The notes: generated by a model not told the origin, from the sequence alone. Counted from the stretch's first letter, positions 7,401 to 18,636 are shown. The stretch is DNA of 39,224 nucleotides from Leucobacter sp. OLIS6 (GCF_002752355.1 NZ_MRAV01000004.1:1-39224); one strand, 5' to 3'. Numbers and translations: made by a program.

Positions 7401-9085
7401 TCGAGGAGCTCAGGATCCGCGACCTCGGGGTGATCGGCGACGCGACGCTCGCGCTCGGTCCGGGATTCACCGCGATCACCGGCGAGACCGGCGCGGGCAA
7501 GACGATGGTCGTGAGCGCCCTGGGCCTGCTCATGGGCGGGCGCAGCGACGCGGGCGCGGTCCGATCCGGCGCGAATCAGGCGCGGGTGAGCGGCCTGGTG
7601 CGCACGGTCGATACCGACGTGATCGAGCTCGTCGAGGAAGTCGGCGGTGACGTCGAGGAAGGCGAGCTCGCCCTCACGCGAACGGTCAGCTCCGAGGGGC
7701 GCAGCCGCGCCAGCGTCGGGGGAGCCGCGGCTCCGGTCGGTGCGCTCGGGCGTCTCGCCGATCGGCTCTTCGCCGTGCACGGCCAGTCCGAGCAGCTCCG
7801 CCTGCGCAGCCGGACGGCGCAGCGCGAGACCCTCGACCGCTTCGGCGGGGCCGAGGTCGCCGAAGCGCTCGCCGCCTACCGGAAGCTGCACGAGGAGCGT
7901 GCCGCGCGATCCGCCGAGCTGTCGGAGCTGCGCGCCGCGCACGACGCCCGGGCCGCCGAAGCCGTGCGTCTGCGCGAGGACCTGGACGAGATCGCCGCGC
8001 TCGATCCGCAACTCGGCGAGGACGAAGAACTGCGCGTCCGCATCGAGCGGCTCAGCAACCTCGAAGCGCTGCGTGCGGCCAGCATCGCGGCGGCGCGCGC
8101 ACTGGCGGGCGACGGCGACGATCCCTACGATCGCGATGCGACGGGCCTCATCACCGAGGCCCAGCAGGAGCTCGAACGCGTGGCCGCGCACGACGAGCGG
8201 CTGGCCGCCGTGCTCGAAGGGCTGCGCGCCATCGGGTTCCAGCTCGCCGATGCGACCCGGGATCTCGGCGGATACCTGAGCGACCTCGACGAGGACGGGC
8301 CGGGCGAGCTCGAGCAGGCGAACGAACGGCTGTCGGCGTTGAACGGCGTGATCCGTCGCTTCGGCGGTGGGCTCGCCGAGGTGCTCGAGATTGCCGAGAC
8401 CGGTGCGCTGCGGCTCGCCGAGCTCGACGGCGACGACGAGCGGGTCGACGAACTGGACGCGAGGCTCGCGGTGCTCCTCTCGGAGGAGCGCGCCGCGGCG
8501 GACCGGCTCTCGGAGCTGCGCCGCGCGGCTGCGGTCGAGCTCGGCGAACGCGTTTCGGCCGAGCTCCGGCACCTGGCGCTGCCCGACGCGGAGTTCGCGG
8601 CTCTCGTCGAAGCGGGCGAGCTCGGAGGGTCGGGTGCCGACGAGGTGACGTTCCTGCTCCGCTCGCATCCCGGCGCCGAACCCCGACCGCTCGCGAAGGG
8701 CGCCTCCGGCGGAGAGCTCTCGCGCATCATGCTCGCGCTCGAGGTCGTGGTCGCCGCCACCGATCCCGTGCCGACCTTCGTGTTCGACGAGGTCGACGCC
8801 GGCGTCGGTGGTGCGGCCGCCATCGAGATCGGGCGACGGCTCGCCAGGCTCGCCCGCACCTCGCAGGTGATCGTGGTGACCCACCTGGCGCAGGTCGCCG
8901 CGTTCGCGAACAACCACCTCCAGGTCGTGAAGGACTCCTCCGGCGGGTTCACCGAGAGCAGCTGCCGTCGCCTCGACGGCGACGAACGGCTCGGCGAGAT
9001 GGCGCGCCTGCTCTCGGGGCTCTCGGACTCCTCGAGCGCCCTCGAGCACGCCGCCGAGCTCCTGCAGCTCGGCCGCGAGGCGTAG
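7397..9085 (+). CDS. recN: DNA repair protein RecN
   Basis: This 562-residue SMC-like ATPase is involved in double-strand break repair. Walker A is GETGAGKT (residues 29-36). A long coiled-coil centre (about 150-360, rich in Glu, Arg and Leu) is followed by the ABC signature GASGGELSRIMLALE and Walker B in FVFDEVDAGVGG. The length is normal for the family. GTG 7397 overlaps the nadK stop and has GGAGG at 7386-7390. Confidence 0.95.
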   Translation: MIEELRIRDLGVIGDATLALGPGFTAITGETGAGKTMVVSALGLLMGGRSDAGAVRSGANQARVSGLVRTVDTDVIELVEEVGGDVEEGELALTRTVSSEGRSRASVGGAAAPVGALGRLADRLFAVHGQSEQLRLRSRTAQRETLDRFGGAEVAEALAAYRKLHEERAARSAELSELRAAHDARAAEAVRLREDLDEIAALDPQLGEDEELRVRIERLSNLEALRAASIAAARALAGDGDDPYDRDATGLITEAQQELERVAAHDERLAAVLEGLRAIGFQLADATRDLGGYLSDLDEDGPGELEQANERLSALNGVIRRFGGGLAEVLEIAETGALRLAELDGDDERVDELDARLAVLLSEERAAADRLSELRRAAAVELGERVSAELRHLALPDAEFAALVEAGELGGSGADEVTFLLRSHPGAEPRPLAKGASGGELSRIMLALEVVVAATDPVPTFVFDEVDAGVGGAAAIEIGRRLARLARTSQVIVVTHLAQVAAFANNHLQVVKDSSGGFTESSCRRLDGDERLGEMARLLSGLSDSSSALEHAAELLQLGREA

Positions 9086-9088
9086 CCG

Positions 9089-9116
9089 TTCCGACGTCGG
9101 TGCCGACTGCTACGCT
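9089..9116 (+). promoter_or_regulatory. promoter of the AI-2E-family gene, probably leaderless
   Basis: TACGCT (9111-9116) ends 6 bases before ATG 9123, with TTCCGA 16 bases upstream of it as a weak -35. There is no ribosome binding site between -10 and start codon, so the mRNA probably begins at the ATG. Confidence 0.5.
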
Positions 9117-9122
9117 CCCTGC

Positions 9123-10394
9123 ATGAGCAAGATGCCCTGGCGGCGCAGCCGACCCGCGGAGCGCCGGAGCGCGACCACCAGCGCGAGCGAAGCGGCCGAG
9201 CGCGCGCACCTGCTCGACTCGCACCCGCAGGTGGTGCACGCCGACATCGAGCAGATGGACGCCGAGACCCGCAAGATGTACCGCGACGCGCGCAACGCGG
9301 CGATCGAGACGCGCGAACAAGAGGCGCGGGAGAAGCGGACCCGAGAGTTCGTGGTGCGCGCCCCGTTCCAGCTCGGCTTCGTCATCACCCTCGGCGTGCT
9401 CGCTGCGCTGCTGGTCGGAGCCATGGTCAGCGAGCTGACCACCATCATCATGTACGTCGTCGGCGCCCTGTTCATCGCGCTCGGCCTCGACCCCGTCGTG
9501 CGCTGGCTCGAGCGCAAGGGCATCAAGCGGCCGCTCGGCATCGGCATCGTGTTCGGCACGTTCATGCTCGCCGTGGGCGGGGTCATCGCGATCGTCGTGC
9601 CGATGCTCTCGAACCAGATCGCGCAGCTCGTCCGCAGCGCGCCGAGCTACTTCGTCGGTATCTCGAGCGAGCCCTGGTTCCACGATCTGAAGGACCGCTT
9701 CAAGCAGTTCGTCGACTTCGACGCGCTGCTCAAGACCGGGCAGGACTTCGTCGGCAAACCCGAGAACTGGGCCCAGGTCGTCGGCGGCGTCTGGCAAGCC
9801 GGCATGGGCATCGCGAACGGTCTCACCGCGGCGATCATCGTCCTCATCCTCAGCCTCTACTTCCTCGCCTCGCTGCAGGCGATCAAGCGCGGCTTCTACA
9901 CGCTCGTCCCGCGTTCCGGCCGCGCCAAGGTCATGGACATCACCGAGCAGGTCACGAAGTCCGTCGGCGGCTACGTCAACGGCATGGTGATCCTCGCGCT
10001 CATCAACGCCGTGCTCGGTTTCATCATGATGACGATCGTCGGGGTGCCGTTCGCGGGTCTCGTCGCTGTCGGCGTCTTCTTCCTCGCGCTGATCCCGCTC
10101 GTCGGCTCCCTCATGGCGACGGTGCTCGTCGCCGCGGTAGCGCTGTTCAACTCGCCGGGGGCGGCGCTCGCCGCCGCGATCTACTACCTGATCTACATGC
10201 AGATCGAGGCCTACCTCCTCACGCCGCGCATCATGAACCGCGTCGTGTCGGTGCCGGGCTCCCTGGTGGTCATCGGCGCGCTCGCGGGCGGCACGCTGCT
10301 CGGCCTGCTCGGCGCGCTCATCTCGATCCCGGTCACCGCGATGGTGCTGATGATCGTCAAGCAGGTCTGGGTGCCGCGCCAGGAGCTGCACTGA
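9123..10394 (+). CDS. AI-2E family (UPF0118) transporter
   Basis: This 423-residue membrane protein starts with a hydrophilic segment of about 80 residues rich in Arg and Glu. About eight hydrophobic segments follow, in the arrangement of the AI-2E transporter family, including the C-terminal PLVGSLMATVLVAAVALF and GALISIPVTAMVLMIV stretches. Members are permeases of varied or unknown substrate (autoinducer export, Na+/H+ exchange); no substrate can be assigned here. In M. tuberculosis this slot between recN and pyrG holds Rv1697 and the membrane protein Rv1698; this gene is not an obvious homologue of either and looks like a local replacement. Confidence 0.87.
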   Translation: MSKMPWRRSRPAERRSATTSASEAAERAHLLDSHPQVVHADIEQMDAETRKMYRDARNAAIETREQEAREKRTREFVVRAPFQLGFVITLGVLAALLVGAMVSELTTIIMYVVGALFIALGLDPVVRWLERKGIKRPLGIGIVFGTFMLAVGGVIAIVVPMLSNQIAQLVRSAPSYFVGISSEPWFHDLKDRFKQFVDFDALLKTGQDFVGKPENWAQVVGGVWQAGMGIANGLTAAIIVLILSLYFLASLQAIKRGFYTLVPRSGRAKVMDITEQVTKSVGGYVNGMVILALINAVLGFIMMTIVGVPFAGLVAVGVFFLALIPLVGSLMATVLVAAVALFNSPGAALAAAIYYLIYMQIEAYLLTPRIMNRVVSVPGSLVVIGALAGGTLLGLLGALISIPVTAMVLMIVKQVWVPRQELH

Positions 10395-10459
10395 CCCGTC
10401 GGCGCGTCCCGCGCCCTGATTGGGATCGCGGGGGTCCGCGGCCCATCTCGAACGAATGA

Positions 10460-12871
<2,412 letters not shown>

Positions 12872-12875
<4 letters not shown>

Positions 12876-13924
12876 GCGGGGCGCTGCCCCCGCAGACGGG
12901 CGTCGAACGGTTCCTGCGCCACATCGCGATCGAACGCGGACTCGCGGAGCACACCCGTGCCGCCTACCGGCGCGACCTCGACGCCTACACCGCCTGGCTC
13001 GAATCCCAGCGCATCGACGACCTCGCTCGAGTGACCCCCGAAACGCTCTCGGCGTACGTCGCCGAGCTCGGCGGCGCGACGGCCCGGCCCGGCGGAACCG
13101 ACGAAGACGGCGCAACCGCAGCCGCCGGAACCCCCGCTGCGTCACCCGAGCACCCCCAGCGCCTCGCCCCGAGCTCCATCACCCGGCGCATGTCGGTCGT
13201 GCGGGGACTGCACCGCTTCCTCTTCGAAGAGGGCGCCCTCGACCAGAACGCCGGGGGAGCGCTTCGCGCACCGAAACCGACGAAGCGGCTGCCCAAAGCG
13301 CTGTCGATCGAGCAGGTCGAAGCGCTGCTCGCCGCGACCGCGGGCGACGACCCCGTCGCGCTTCGCGATCGCGCCCTGCTCGAACTGCTGTACGCGAGCG
13401 GCGCGCGCGTCAGCGAGGCCACCTCCCTCGACCTCGACGACCTCCTCGCCGGAACCGGCGACGGCCGCGACGCCTGGACCGACCCCGTCGCGGCGCTCGG
13501 AGACGGCGGCTTCATCCGCGTCACCGGCAAAGGATCGAAGCAGCGGATCGTGCCCTACGGCCGGTACGCCGGCCGAGCGCTCGCCGCATACCTGGTGCGG
13601 GCCCGCCCCTCGATGGTCGAACGAGGACGCGGCACGCCCGCACTGTTCGTCGGGCCGCGCGGGGCACGGCTCTCACGCCAGAGCGCCTGGCTGGTGATCC
13701 GTGCCGCCGCCGAGCGCGCCGAGCTCGACATCGAAGTCTCGCCGCACTCGCTGCGGCACTCCTTCGCCACCCACCTCCTCGCCGGTGGGGCCGACGTGCG
13801 CACCGTGCAGGAACTGCTCGGGCACGCCTCCGTCACCACCACCCAGATCTACACCCAGGTCACCGCCGACACCCTGCGGGAGCACTACCTGATGTCGCAT
13901 CCGCGTGCGCGGATCCAGCATTGA
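12872..13924 (+). CDS. xerD: tyrosine recombinase XerD
   Basis: This 350-residue recombinase acts with XerC at dif to resolve chromosome dimers. It has an N-terminal SAM-like DNA-binding domain and the full catalytic set: Arg179 (ASGARVSE), Lys220 (TGKGSKQR), His292 and Arg295 (HSLRHSF), His318 ([15 protein letters not shown]) and the nucleophile Tyr327. It is longer than the usual 300 or so residues because of an Ala/Gly/Pro-rich insertion between residues about 68 and 97, and a loop around [12 protein letters not shown]. The start ATG overlaps the NUDIX stop. Its gene position before parA marks it as housekeeping rather than a phage integrase. The last 40 bases are imperfectly repeated about 90 bases downstream. 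Confidence 0.93.
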
Positions 13925-14026
13925 TTCGGCGCCGTGGGCGCCGGTTCGCGTCGGCGGGTGAACGCTGGCGCGTTCCCCCTGGCCGTCGCGCATCCGTGTG
14001 CGCGGCCCCAGCACTGATTCGGCGCG
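13894..14026 (+). repeat. duplicated xerD 3' end
   Basis: The xerD tail from 13894 to 13933 (GTCGCATCCGCGTGCGCGGA, then CCAGCATTGATTCGGCGCC) is matched at 13985-14026 (GTCGCGCATCCGTGTGCGCG, then GCCCCAGCACTGATTCGGCGCG). The copies differ by a few substitutions and a 2-base insertion. The second copy even keeps a TGA at the place of the xerD stop. This looks like an old local duplication at the junction between the conserved block and the accessory genes. Confidence 0.8.
13927..13943. terminator. possible terminator hairpin after xerD
   Basis: CGGCGCC and GGCGCCG form a perfect 7-bp stem with a GTG loop, starting just after the xerD stop in the gap between convergent genes. There is no T-run, so function as a terminator is uncertain. 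Confidence 0.4.
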
Positions 14027-14029
14027 CCG
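14016..14029 (+). repeat. left copy of a 14-bp direct repeat
   Basis: GATTCGGCGCGCCG occurs here, between xerD and the kinase gene, and again in the same orientation at 16518-16531. The two copies bracket the kinase, regulator and lipoprotein operon. A third partial copy (GATTCGGCGC) is at 13923-13932 on the xerD stop. Confidence 0.75.
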
Positions 14030-14033
14030 AGGA

Positions 14034-14939
14034 CTAGGCGGTCGGGATCCTGACGCGCACGCTCGTGCCCGATCCCTCGCGCGAGCGCACGGCGACGTCG
14101 CCGCCGTGCCGCTCGGCGACGATCCGCACGAGCGACAGACCCAGCCCGCTGCCCTCGACGCGGCGGGCGCGGTCGCCGCGCCACAGCTCGTCCCAGACGT
14201 GCGCCTGCTCGACCTCGGGAATGCCCCAGCCGGTGTCCGCGACCTCGACCACCACGAAACCGGAATCCTCCGACCCCCGGATCTCGATGCGGGCGTCCGG
14301 ATCCGAGTACTTCGCGGCGTTGACCAGCAGATTGCGCACGACGACCGCGAGCAGGTCCGCGTCGCCCGCGACGGACGGCAGCGGCCAGGGCGCGGCCGGG
14401 AGCTGCACGCGGATGTCGCGCCGGGCGCTGCGCACCTCGAGGTCCTCGGAGAACGCCGCGGTCTCGTCGCGCACGACGGCGGCGAGGTCGACCGGGACCC
14501 GTTCGATCGCGGAGGTCTCGAGCGCTGAGAGCGAGCGCAGCTCGCCGATCAGGTTCGCGAGGCGGCCGGCCTGGGCGGCCGCGACGCCGAGCGATGGCGA
14601 CGGATCCGGGTCGAGTTCCAGGGCGGCACGGATGGCGGTCACCGGATTCTTGAGCTCGTGGTCGAGCCGTGCGACGAAGCGCCGGTGCGCCTCGCGCTCC
14701 CGCTGCGCACCGGCCGCGACGCCCTGCTCCTCGCGAGTTCGGAGCGCCGAACGCACCCCGAGGCCCGCCCAGATGCCCGCGGAGAGCAGCGCACCCGTCA
14801 CGATGAGAACGGTCGCGAGCGGCGCCGTCATGTCCAACGAACCGTTCACCCGGGCCATGACCACCGCGCCGGCCGCGAGGCCGCCGAGCAGGAGGGGCGC
14901 ACCGATCCCGACGAGCGATGCGATGCGAACGCGCTTCAC
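14034..14939 (-). CDS. sensor histidine kinase
   Basis: This 301-residue membrane kinase has two hydrophobic segments (about residues 8-28 and 40-60) with only a short loop outside. A HisKA domain follows with the phosphorylated His94 in [10 protein letters not shown]. The HATPase domain has [10 protein letters not shown] (N box), DTGWGIP (G1) and GSGLGLSLV (G2). There is no extracytoplasmic sensor domain, so signal input probably comes through the membrane or a partner such as the co-encoded lipoprotein. The GTG start overlaps the response regulator stop as GTGA. Confidence 0.92.
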   Translation of the reverse strand: MKRVRIASLVGIGAPLLLGGLAAGAVVMARVNGSLDMTAPLATVLIVTGALLSAGIWAGLGVRSALRTREEQGVAAGAQREREAHRRFVARLDHELKNPVTAIRAALELDPDPSPSLGVAAAQAGRLANLIGELRSLSALETSAIERVPVDLAAVVRDETAAFSEDLEVRSARRDIRVQLPAAPWPLPSVAGDADLLAVVVRNLLVNAAKYSDPDARIEIRGSEDSGFVVVEVADTGWGIPEVEQAHVWDELWRGDRARRVEGSGLGLSLVRIVAERHGGDVAVRSREGSGTSVRVRIPTA

Positions 14940-15652
14940 CGCTGCACCACCCGTCCGCAGAAGCGGTAGCCCGTGCCGGGCACCGTCTCGATCCAGCGCG
15001 GACGCTGGGCGTCGTCACCGAGCACGCGCCGGAGTTCCGCGACGCGATGGTCGACGGCGCGTGTCGTGACCGCGAACTCGAACCCCCAGAGCGCCGACAG
15101 CAGGTGCTCGCGCGTGTGCACCTCGTCGGGGTGCGCCATCAGGTAGTCGAGCAGCGCGACGGCCTTGGGCGTGAGATCGACCGCCCGCCCGTCGACGCGG
15201 GTGCGGCGTCCGGAGCGATCGAGCTCGAGCGAGTCGCTGAGCAGCAGGTTCGCGGCCGAGAGCGGGCGCCCGCCGATGGTGCGCCGCAGCACGGCGCGGA
15301 TACGCGAGACGAGCTCCGACGGCAGGAACGGCTTGCCGAGATAGTCGTCGGCGCCCTCGTCGAGGGCGGCGGCGCGCTCGGAGGCCTCGTCCACCTGTGT
15401 CAGCAGGATCACCGGGGTCCAGGTCTCGCTCTGCCGCAGACGGCGGACGAGGCCGCGGCCGTCGAGTCCGGGCATCAGGACGTCCGAGACCACGATGTCG
15501 GGGCGGCTCTCGGTGTGGCGTTCGAGCGCCTCCTCGCCGTCTGCCGCGACGACCACCTCGAAGCCGGCCCGTTCGAGGTACGGGGCGAGCGTCGAGGTGA
15601 TCGCCTCCTCGTCGTCGACGAGGAGCACTCGGGGGCGCCGCGGATCGGACAC
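14936..15652 (-). CDS. OmpR/PhoB-family response regulator
   Basis: This 238-residue protein has a receiver domain with acidic Asp13/Asp14, phosphoacceptor Asp57 (VVSDVLMPG), Thr85 and Lys107 (LGKPF). A winged-helix DNA-binding domain follows (about residues 140-235, ending VPGTGYRFCG). It is partnered with the kinase by a 4-base overlap and lies 11 bases after the lipoprotein gene, so all three form one operon. OmpR-family proteins bind pairs of direct repeats about 11 bases apart; TGTCGCA boxes 12 bases apart occur upstream of the operon. Confidence 0.93.
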   Translation of the reverse strand: MSDPRRPRVLLVDDEEAITSTLAPYLERAGFEVVVAADGEEALERHTESRPDIVVSDVLMPGLDGRGLVRRLRQSETWTPVILLTQVDEASERAAALDEGADDYLGKPFLPSELVSRIRAVLRRTIGGRPLSAANLLLSDSLELDRSGRRTRVDGRAVDLTPKAVALLDYLMAHPDEVHTREHLLSALWGFEFAVTTRAVDHRVAELRRVLGDDAQRPRWIETVPGTGYRFCGRVVQR

Positions 15653-15663
15653 GGGAGCGGCGC

Positions 15664-16260
15664 TCAGCTCGCGGGGGCGAGCACGTTGCCGATGCCCGTG
15701 TCGGAGATGGCCGGGGAACCGGATTCCCAGGCGACGGTGTTGCCGTTACCGGAGACGTCGAGCGCGTCGAGACGCTTCGTGAACACGGTCACACCCGTGC
15801 CCGTGATCTGCAGCTTCGCGACGTCGTTCGCGAGTACGGACGCGCCGTTCGCTGACACTTTGACCGTCGCGCAGTTCCCGTCGATCGCGACCGTGGTGCC
15901 CACGTTGACCACCTCGACCGTGCCGCCGACGCAGCTGGCGTGCTTCTCGACCAGGGGTTCGAGCGTCGTACGGGTGATCCGCTCGGAATCATCGGAGCCG
16001 CTCGCCCCGGTGGCGCCCGATGCGCTGCCGGCTGCGCTCGCGGCTCCCTCGCTCGCCGAGGCGGACGCACCCTCGCTCGCGGAGGTCGACGGCGTCGCGG
16101 GGGTCTCGGGGCGGGAGGACGAGGGAGCGGGCTTCTCGGCGTCGGACTGCGGCGTGAAGCCGATCCCGCAGCCCGTGAGCCCCGCGGATACCGTGAGCAG
16201 CGCGGCTATTCCCGCGGTGGATCGGAGGATCGCGGAGCGTACTGCGGTGATTTCGGTCAT
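15664..16260 (-). CDS. lipoprotein with DUF3060 domain
   Basis: This 198-residue protein starts with a signal peptide and lipobox LTGC (Cys31), so it should be lipid-anchored on the outer face of the membrane. A Ser/Ala/Glu-rich linker (about residues 38-92) leads to a DUF3060 domain of short repeated strands (TVEVVNVGTTVAIDGN, VKVSANGASVLAND, LDVSGNGNTVAW), which suggests a small beta-helix. The ATG 16260 has AAAGGGG 6-7 bases upstream. It is the first gene of the operon with the two-component system and may act as its external sensing partner, which is inference from gene order. DUF3060 function is not known to me. Confidence 0.85.
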   Translation of the reverse strand: MTEITAVRSAILRSTAGIAALLTVSAGLTGCGIGFTPQSDAEKPAPSSSRPETPATPSTSASEGASASASEGAASAAGSASGATGASGSDDSERITRTTLEPLVEKHASCVGGTVEVVNVGTTVAIDGNCATVKVSANGASVLANDVAKLQITGTGVTVFTKRLDALDVSGNGNTVAWESGSPAISDTGIGNVLAPAS

Positions 16261-16371
16261 GTCGGACCCCTTTCGAATTCATACTCGCACACCGGTTCCG
16301 GTGCGCGTCGTCCGGAGCGATCCGAACGCTTCCCACGCTAGGAACCGACGGGGGCGCAGTGGTCGCGGCGA

Positions 16372-16402
16372 TGTCGCAGCCCTGTCGCAATCCTGCGACA
16401 TC
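16372..16402. promoter_or_regulatory. TGTCGCA box cluster, possible response regulator site
   Basis: TGTCGCA occurs at 16372-16378 and 16384-16390 (12-base spacing, same strand) and inverted at 16394-16400. The outer pair extends to a perfect 10-bp inverted repeat, GATGTCGCAG with CTGCGACATC (16370-16379, 16393-16402). The cluster lies about 45-75 bases upstream of the probable start of the lipoprotein operon, where an OmpR-type activator would bind. Confidence 0.5.
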
Positions 16403-16517
16403 CCCCGTGCGACGGCCCGTCTCCCGATTCGCGCACGGAACGGCGGATGCGCGCTGGATCCGGACGCTTCCCGGCGCCGTGATCGCCCGGGGCCCCCACC
16501 CTGGAGATCGAAGAATC

Positions 16518-16531
16518 GATTCGGCGCGCCG
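16518..16531 (+). repeat. right copy of a 14-bp direct repeat
   Basis: GATTCGGCGCGCCG, identical to 14016-14029 and in the same orientation. The pair encloses about 2.5 kb holding the whole kinase-regulator-lipoprotein operon and its promoter region, but not the surface protein gene. Confidence 0.75.
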
Positions 16532-16564
16532 CGAAGCTGCGTGCCGTGACGCAGGGGGAGACAC

Positions 16565-18595
16565 ATGAGAGCAACCGTCCATCGGCGCACTCGGCGAGGA
16601 ACCAAAGCCGGAAGTGCGCTCGCCTGCGCGTTCGCGGCGGCAGCCGCGGCGACGGCCTGGGCCGGGGCAGCGGCCCCGGCCCAGGCGGCGCAGCCCGCGC
16701 CGGTCGTGCTCACGAGTCCGGGAAGCCACACGGTCGTCGTACCCGCCGGAGCGCAGTCGGTGCGCGTGGTCGCTCAAGGGGGATCCGGGGCGAAAGCCTA
16801 TCCGCATGTGTCTCCCACGCCCGGCGCGGGCGCACGGGTGTTCGCGGAACTGCCGGTGGTGCCGGGGGAGACGCTCGTCGCGGTGGTCGGGGGGAACGCC
16901 GAAGGATCGACCGGAGGGGCGAACGGTGGCGCCAGCGGTACCCGGTCCGAGGCATCGACCGTCGTCCACGGCGGTGGTGGTGGTGGAGCCACGGACCTGC
17001 GCCGCGGAGGTTCCACGCTGGCCGACCGGGTGCTCGTCGCGGGCGGCGGAGGCGGTACCTCCGGCCTGGCTGGCACGAACGGTGGATCCGCGGGAGCCCT
17101 GACCGGGGGCGCCGGGTCGACCGCGGGCGGTTGCGCGGGCGATGCCGGGGGCGGGACGCCGACCGGCGGTGGAGCTCCGGGGGCTCCCTGCATCGGAGCG
17201 ATCGGGTCCCCGGGACTCCTCGGCTCTGGCGGCGCTCCGGGGTTCTACGACAGCACGAACAACATGGGCGGTGGCGGTGGCGGCGGCCTCTACGGCGGTG
17301 GAGGCGGGAGCCCGTGGGGCGGCGGCGGCGCAGGTTCCAGCTTCGCCGCAGCGAACGCGACGAACGTCTCGCTGAGCACCGGCCCGCTCGGGGCGACGCC
17401 ATCGATGGAACTCGAGTTCACGTTTCAGGCGGCCAGTCGGATCGCGCTCGCGCTCTCGGCGGGCACCGTCGTCGCCGACGGGACGAGCACGGTCGCGGCG
17501 ACCGCGACGGTCAGCGATGCCGACGGCAATCCGATCGCGGGCGAGGACGTCGTGTTCGAGAGCAGCGACTCGGGACAGCGGATCGGCGACACCGTCGACC
17601 ATGGCGACGGAACCTACTCGGCCGAGATCCGCGTCTCCAGCAGCGTCGCGCTGACGACCATCAGCGCTCGAGATCGCTCCGTGGATCCCGCGATCGTGGC
17701 GACCGCCCCCCTGCGGCAGGGACCGGGACCCGTCACCGAGATCGGCGGTGAGATGATGCCCGACCGGCTCGTCGCGGACGGCAGCTCCACCACGGGGGTC
17801 GAGCTGTACGCCTTCGACACGTTCGGCCATCGGGTTCCCGGCCAACGGATCACGGTGGAGGCGAGCGACCCCGGAGTGGGGATCGGCGAGGTCCGGCACC
17901 GCGAAGACGGCAGCTACCGGGTCCGGATCACCGCGTCGAAGCGGGCCGGCGAGGTGCAGCTCACCGCGATCGACCGATCCGTCTCGCCGGAGGTGCGCAG
18001 AAGCTTCACGCTCACGCTGCTTCCGGGCGCACCGGTTTCGGCACAGCTGAGTCTCGACCCCGGCACGATCGTCGCCGACGGCAAGTCGACCACGCGGTTC
18101 CGCGCGGACGTCAGCGATGCGAACGGAAACCCGGTTCCCGGACTCGAGCTCGACCTGCGGTCCAGCGACCACGGCCAGTTTATCGGAGGGATCACCGAGA
18201 CCGGGCCCGGTACCTACGCCGCGACCGTACGCTCCTCTACCGCTGCGGGCCGCAGCACGCTGACGCTTTCGATTCCGCAGGAAACGGAGGAGCCGGAGAC
18301 ACCGCTCGAGCGAGCCTCGGCCCTCGATACGCCGATCGCCGCGCCCGATGCGGTGCTCGGAACCGTCGAACTCGTCCAGCGCGCCCCCGCGGTCGGTCCG
18401 ATCGACCCGACCGATCCGACGGAGCCGGTACCGCCGGGCGCGGGCGATGCGCCGGATCCGAGCGCTGGGGGACGGGGACGGACCCTCGCGACCACCGGCG
18501 GTGCGTCGGAGGCGGGCACGGCTGCGCTCGCCGCCGTGCTCCTCGGACTCGGCGGCGGCACGATGCTCGTGCTCAGGAGACGGGTAGCGCCGTGA
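16565..18595 (+). CDS. sortase-anchored surface protein, glycine-rich plus Ig-like domains
   Basis: This 676-residue secreted protein has a twin-Arg-containing N-terminus and a signal peptide likely cut near residue 41 (PAQA-AQ). A glycine-rich domain (about residues 45-285) has GGGGGGATDLR, VAGGGGG and GGGGGGGLYGGGGG segments, resembling the ALK/LTK-type glycine-rich fold. Three invasin-like Ig domains follow (about 290-600), each with a VADGxST motif. A Pro-rich stalk leads to LATTG (641-645), a hydrophobic stretch and RRRVAP, an LAxTG-type signal for wall anchoring, probably by a class E sortase. No sortase gene is in the window. The likely role is adhesion or envelope structure. It is transcribed away from the lipoprotein/two-component operon and may share its control. 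Confidence 0.88.
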   Translation: MRATVHRRTRRGTKAGSALACAFAAAAAATAWAGAAAPAQAAQPAPVVLTSPGSHTVVVPAGAQSVRVVAQGGSGAKAYPHVSPTPGAGARVFAELPVVPGETLVAVVGGNAEGSTGGANGGASGTRSEASTVVHGGGGGGATDLRRGGSTLADRVLVAGGGGGTSGLAGTNGGSAGALTGGAGSTAGGCAGDAGGGTPTGGGAPGAPCIGAIGSPGLLGSGGAPGFYDSTNNMGGGGGGGLYGGGGGSPWGGGGAGSSFAAANATNVSLSTGPLGATPSMELEFTFQAASRIALALSAGTVVADGTSTVAATATVSDADGNPIAGEDVVFESSDSGQRIGDTVDHGDGTYSAEIRVSSSVALTTISARDRSVDPAIVATAPLRQGPGPVTEIGGEMMPDRLVADGSSTTGVELYAFDTFGHRVPGQRITVEASDPGVGIGEVRHREDGSYRVRITASKRAGEVQLTAIDRSVSPEVRRSFTLTLLPGAPVSAQLSLDPGTIVADGKSTTRFRADVSDANGNPVPGLELDLRSSDHGQFIGGITETGPGTYAATVRSSTAAGRSTLTLSIPQETEEPETPLERASALDTPIAAPDAVLGTVELVQRAPAVGPIDPTDPTEPVPPGAGDAPDPSAGGRGRTLATTGGASEAGTAALAAVLLGLGGGTMLVLRRRVAP

Positions 18596-18624
18596 GCCGG
18601 CGCGGTCCGAGGGGTTCCGAGGCG

Positions 18625-18630
18625 TAGGCT
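18625..18630 (+). promoter_or_regulatory. -10 box of a probable leaderless transcript
   Basis: TAGGCT ends 6 bases before GTG 18637, matching the TAnGCT-N6-start pattern seen at 5409 and 9111. No ribosome binding site lies between, so the AraC-type gene is probably transcribed from its start codon. Confidence 0.5.
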
Positions 18631-18636
18631 CGGGGC

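Larger units (their letters stand above)
16261..16564. promoter_or_regulatory. divergent intergenic region, lipoprotein operon / surface protein
   Basis: These 304 bases hold no convincing gene. They must contain the promoters of both divergent units. On the minus strand TAGCGT (complement of 16335-16340) is a possible -10 for the lipoprotein-regulator-kinase operon. The TGTCGCA cluster at 16372-16402 and the right copy of the 14-bp repeat (16518-16531) lie inside. A purine-rich GGGGGAG precedes the ATG of the surface protein at 16565. Confidence 0.6.
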
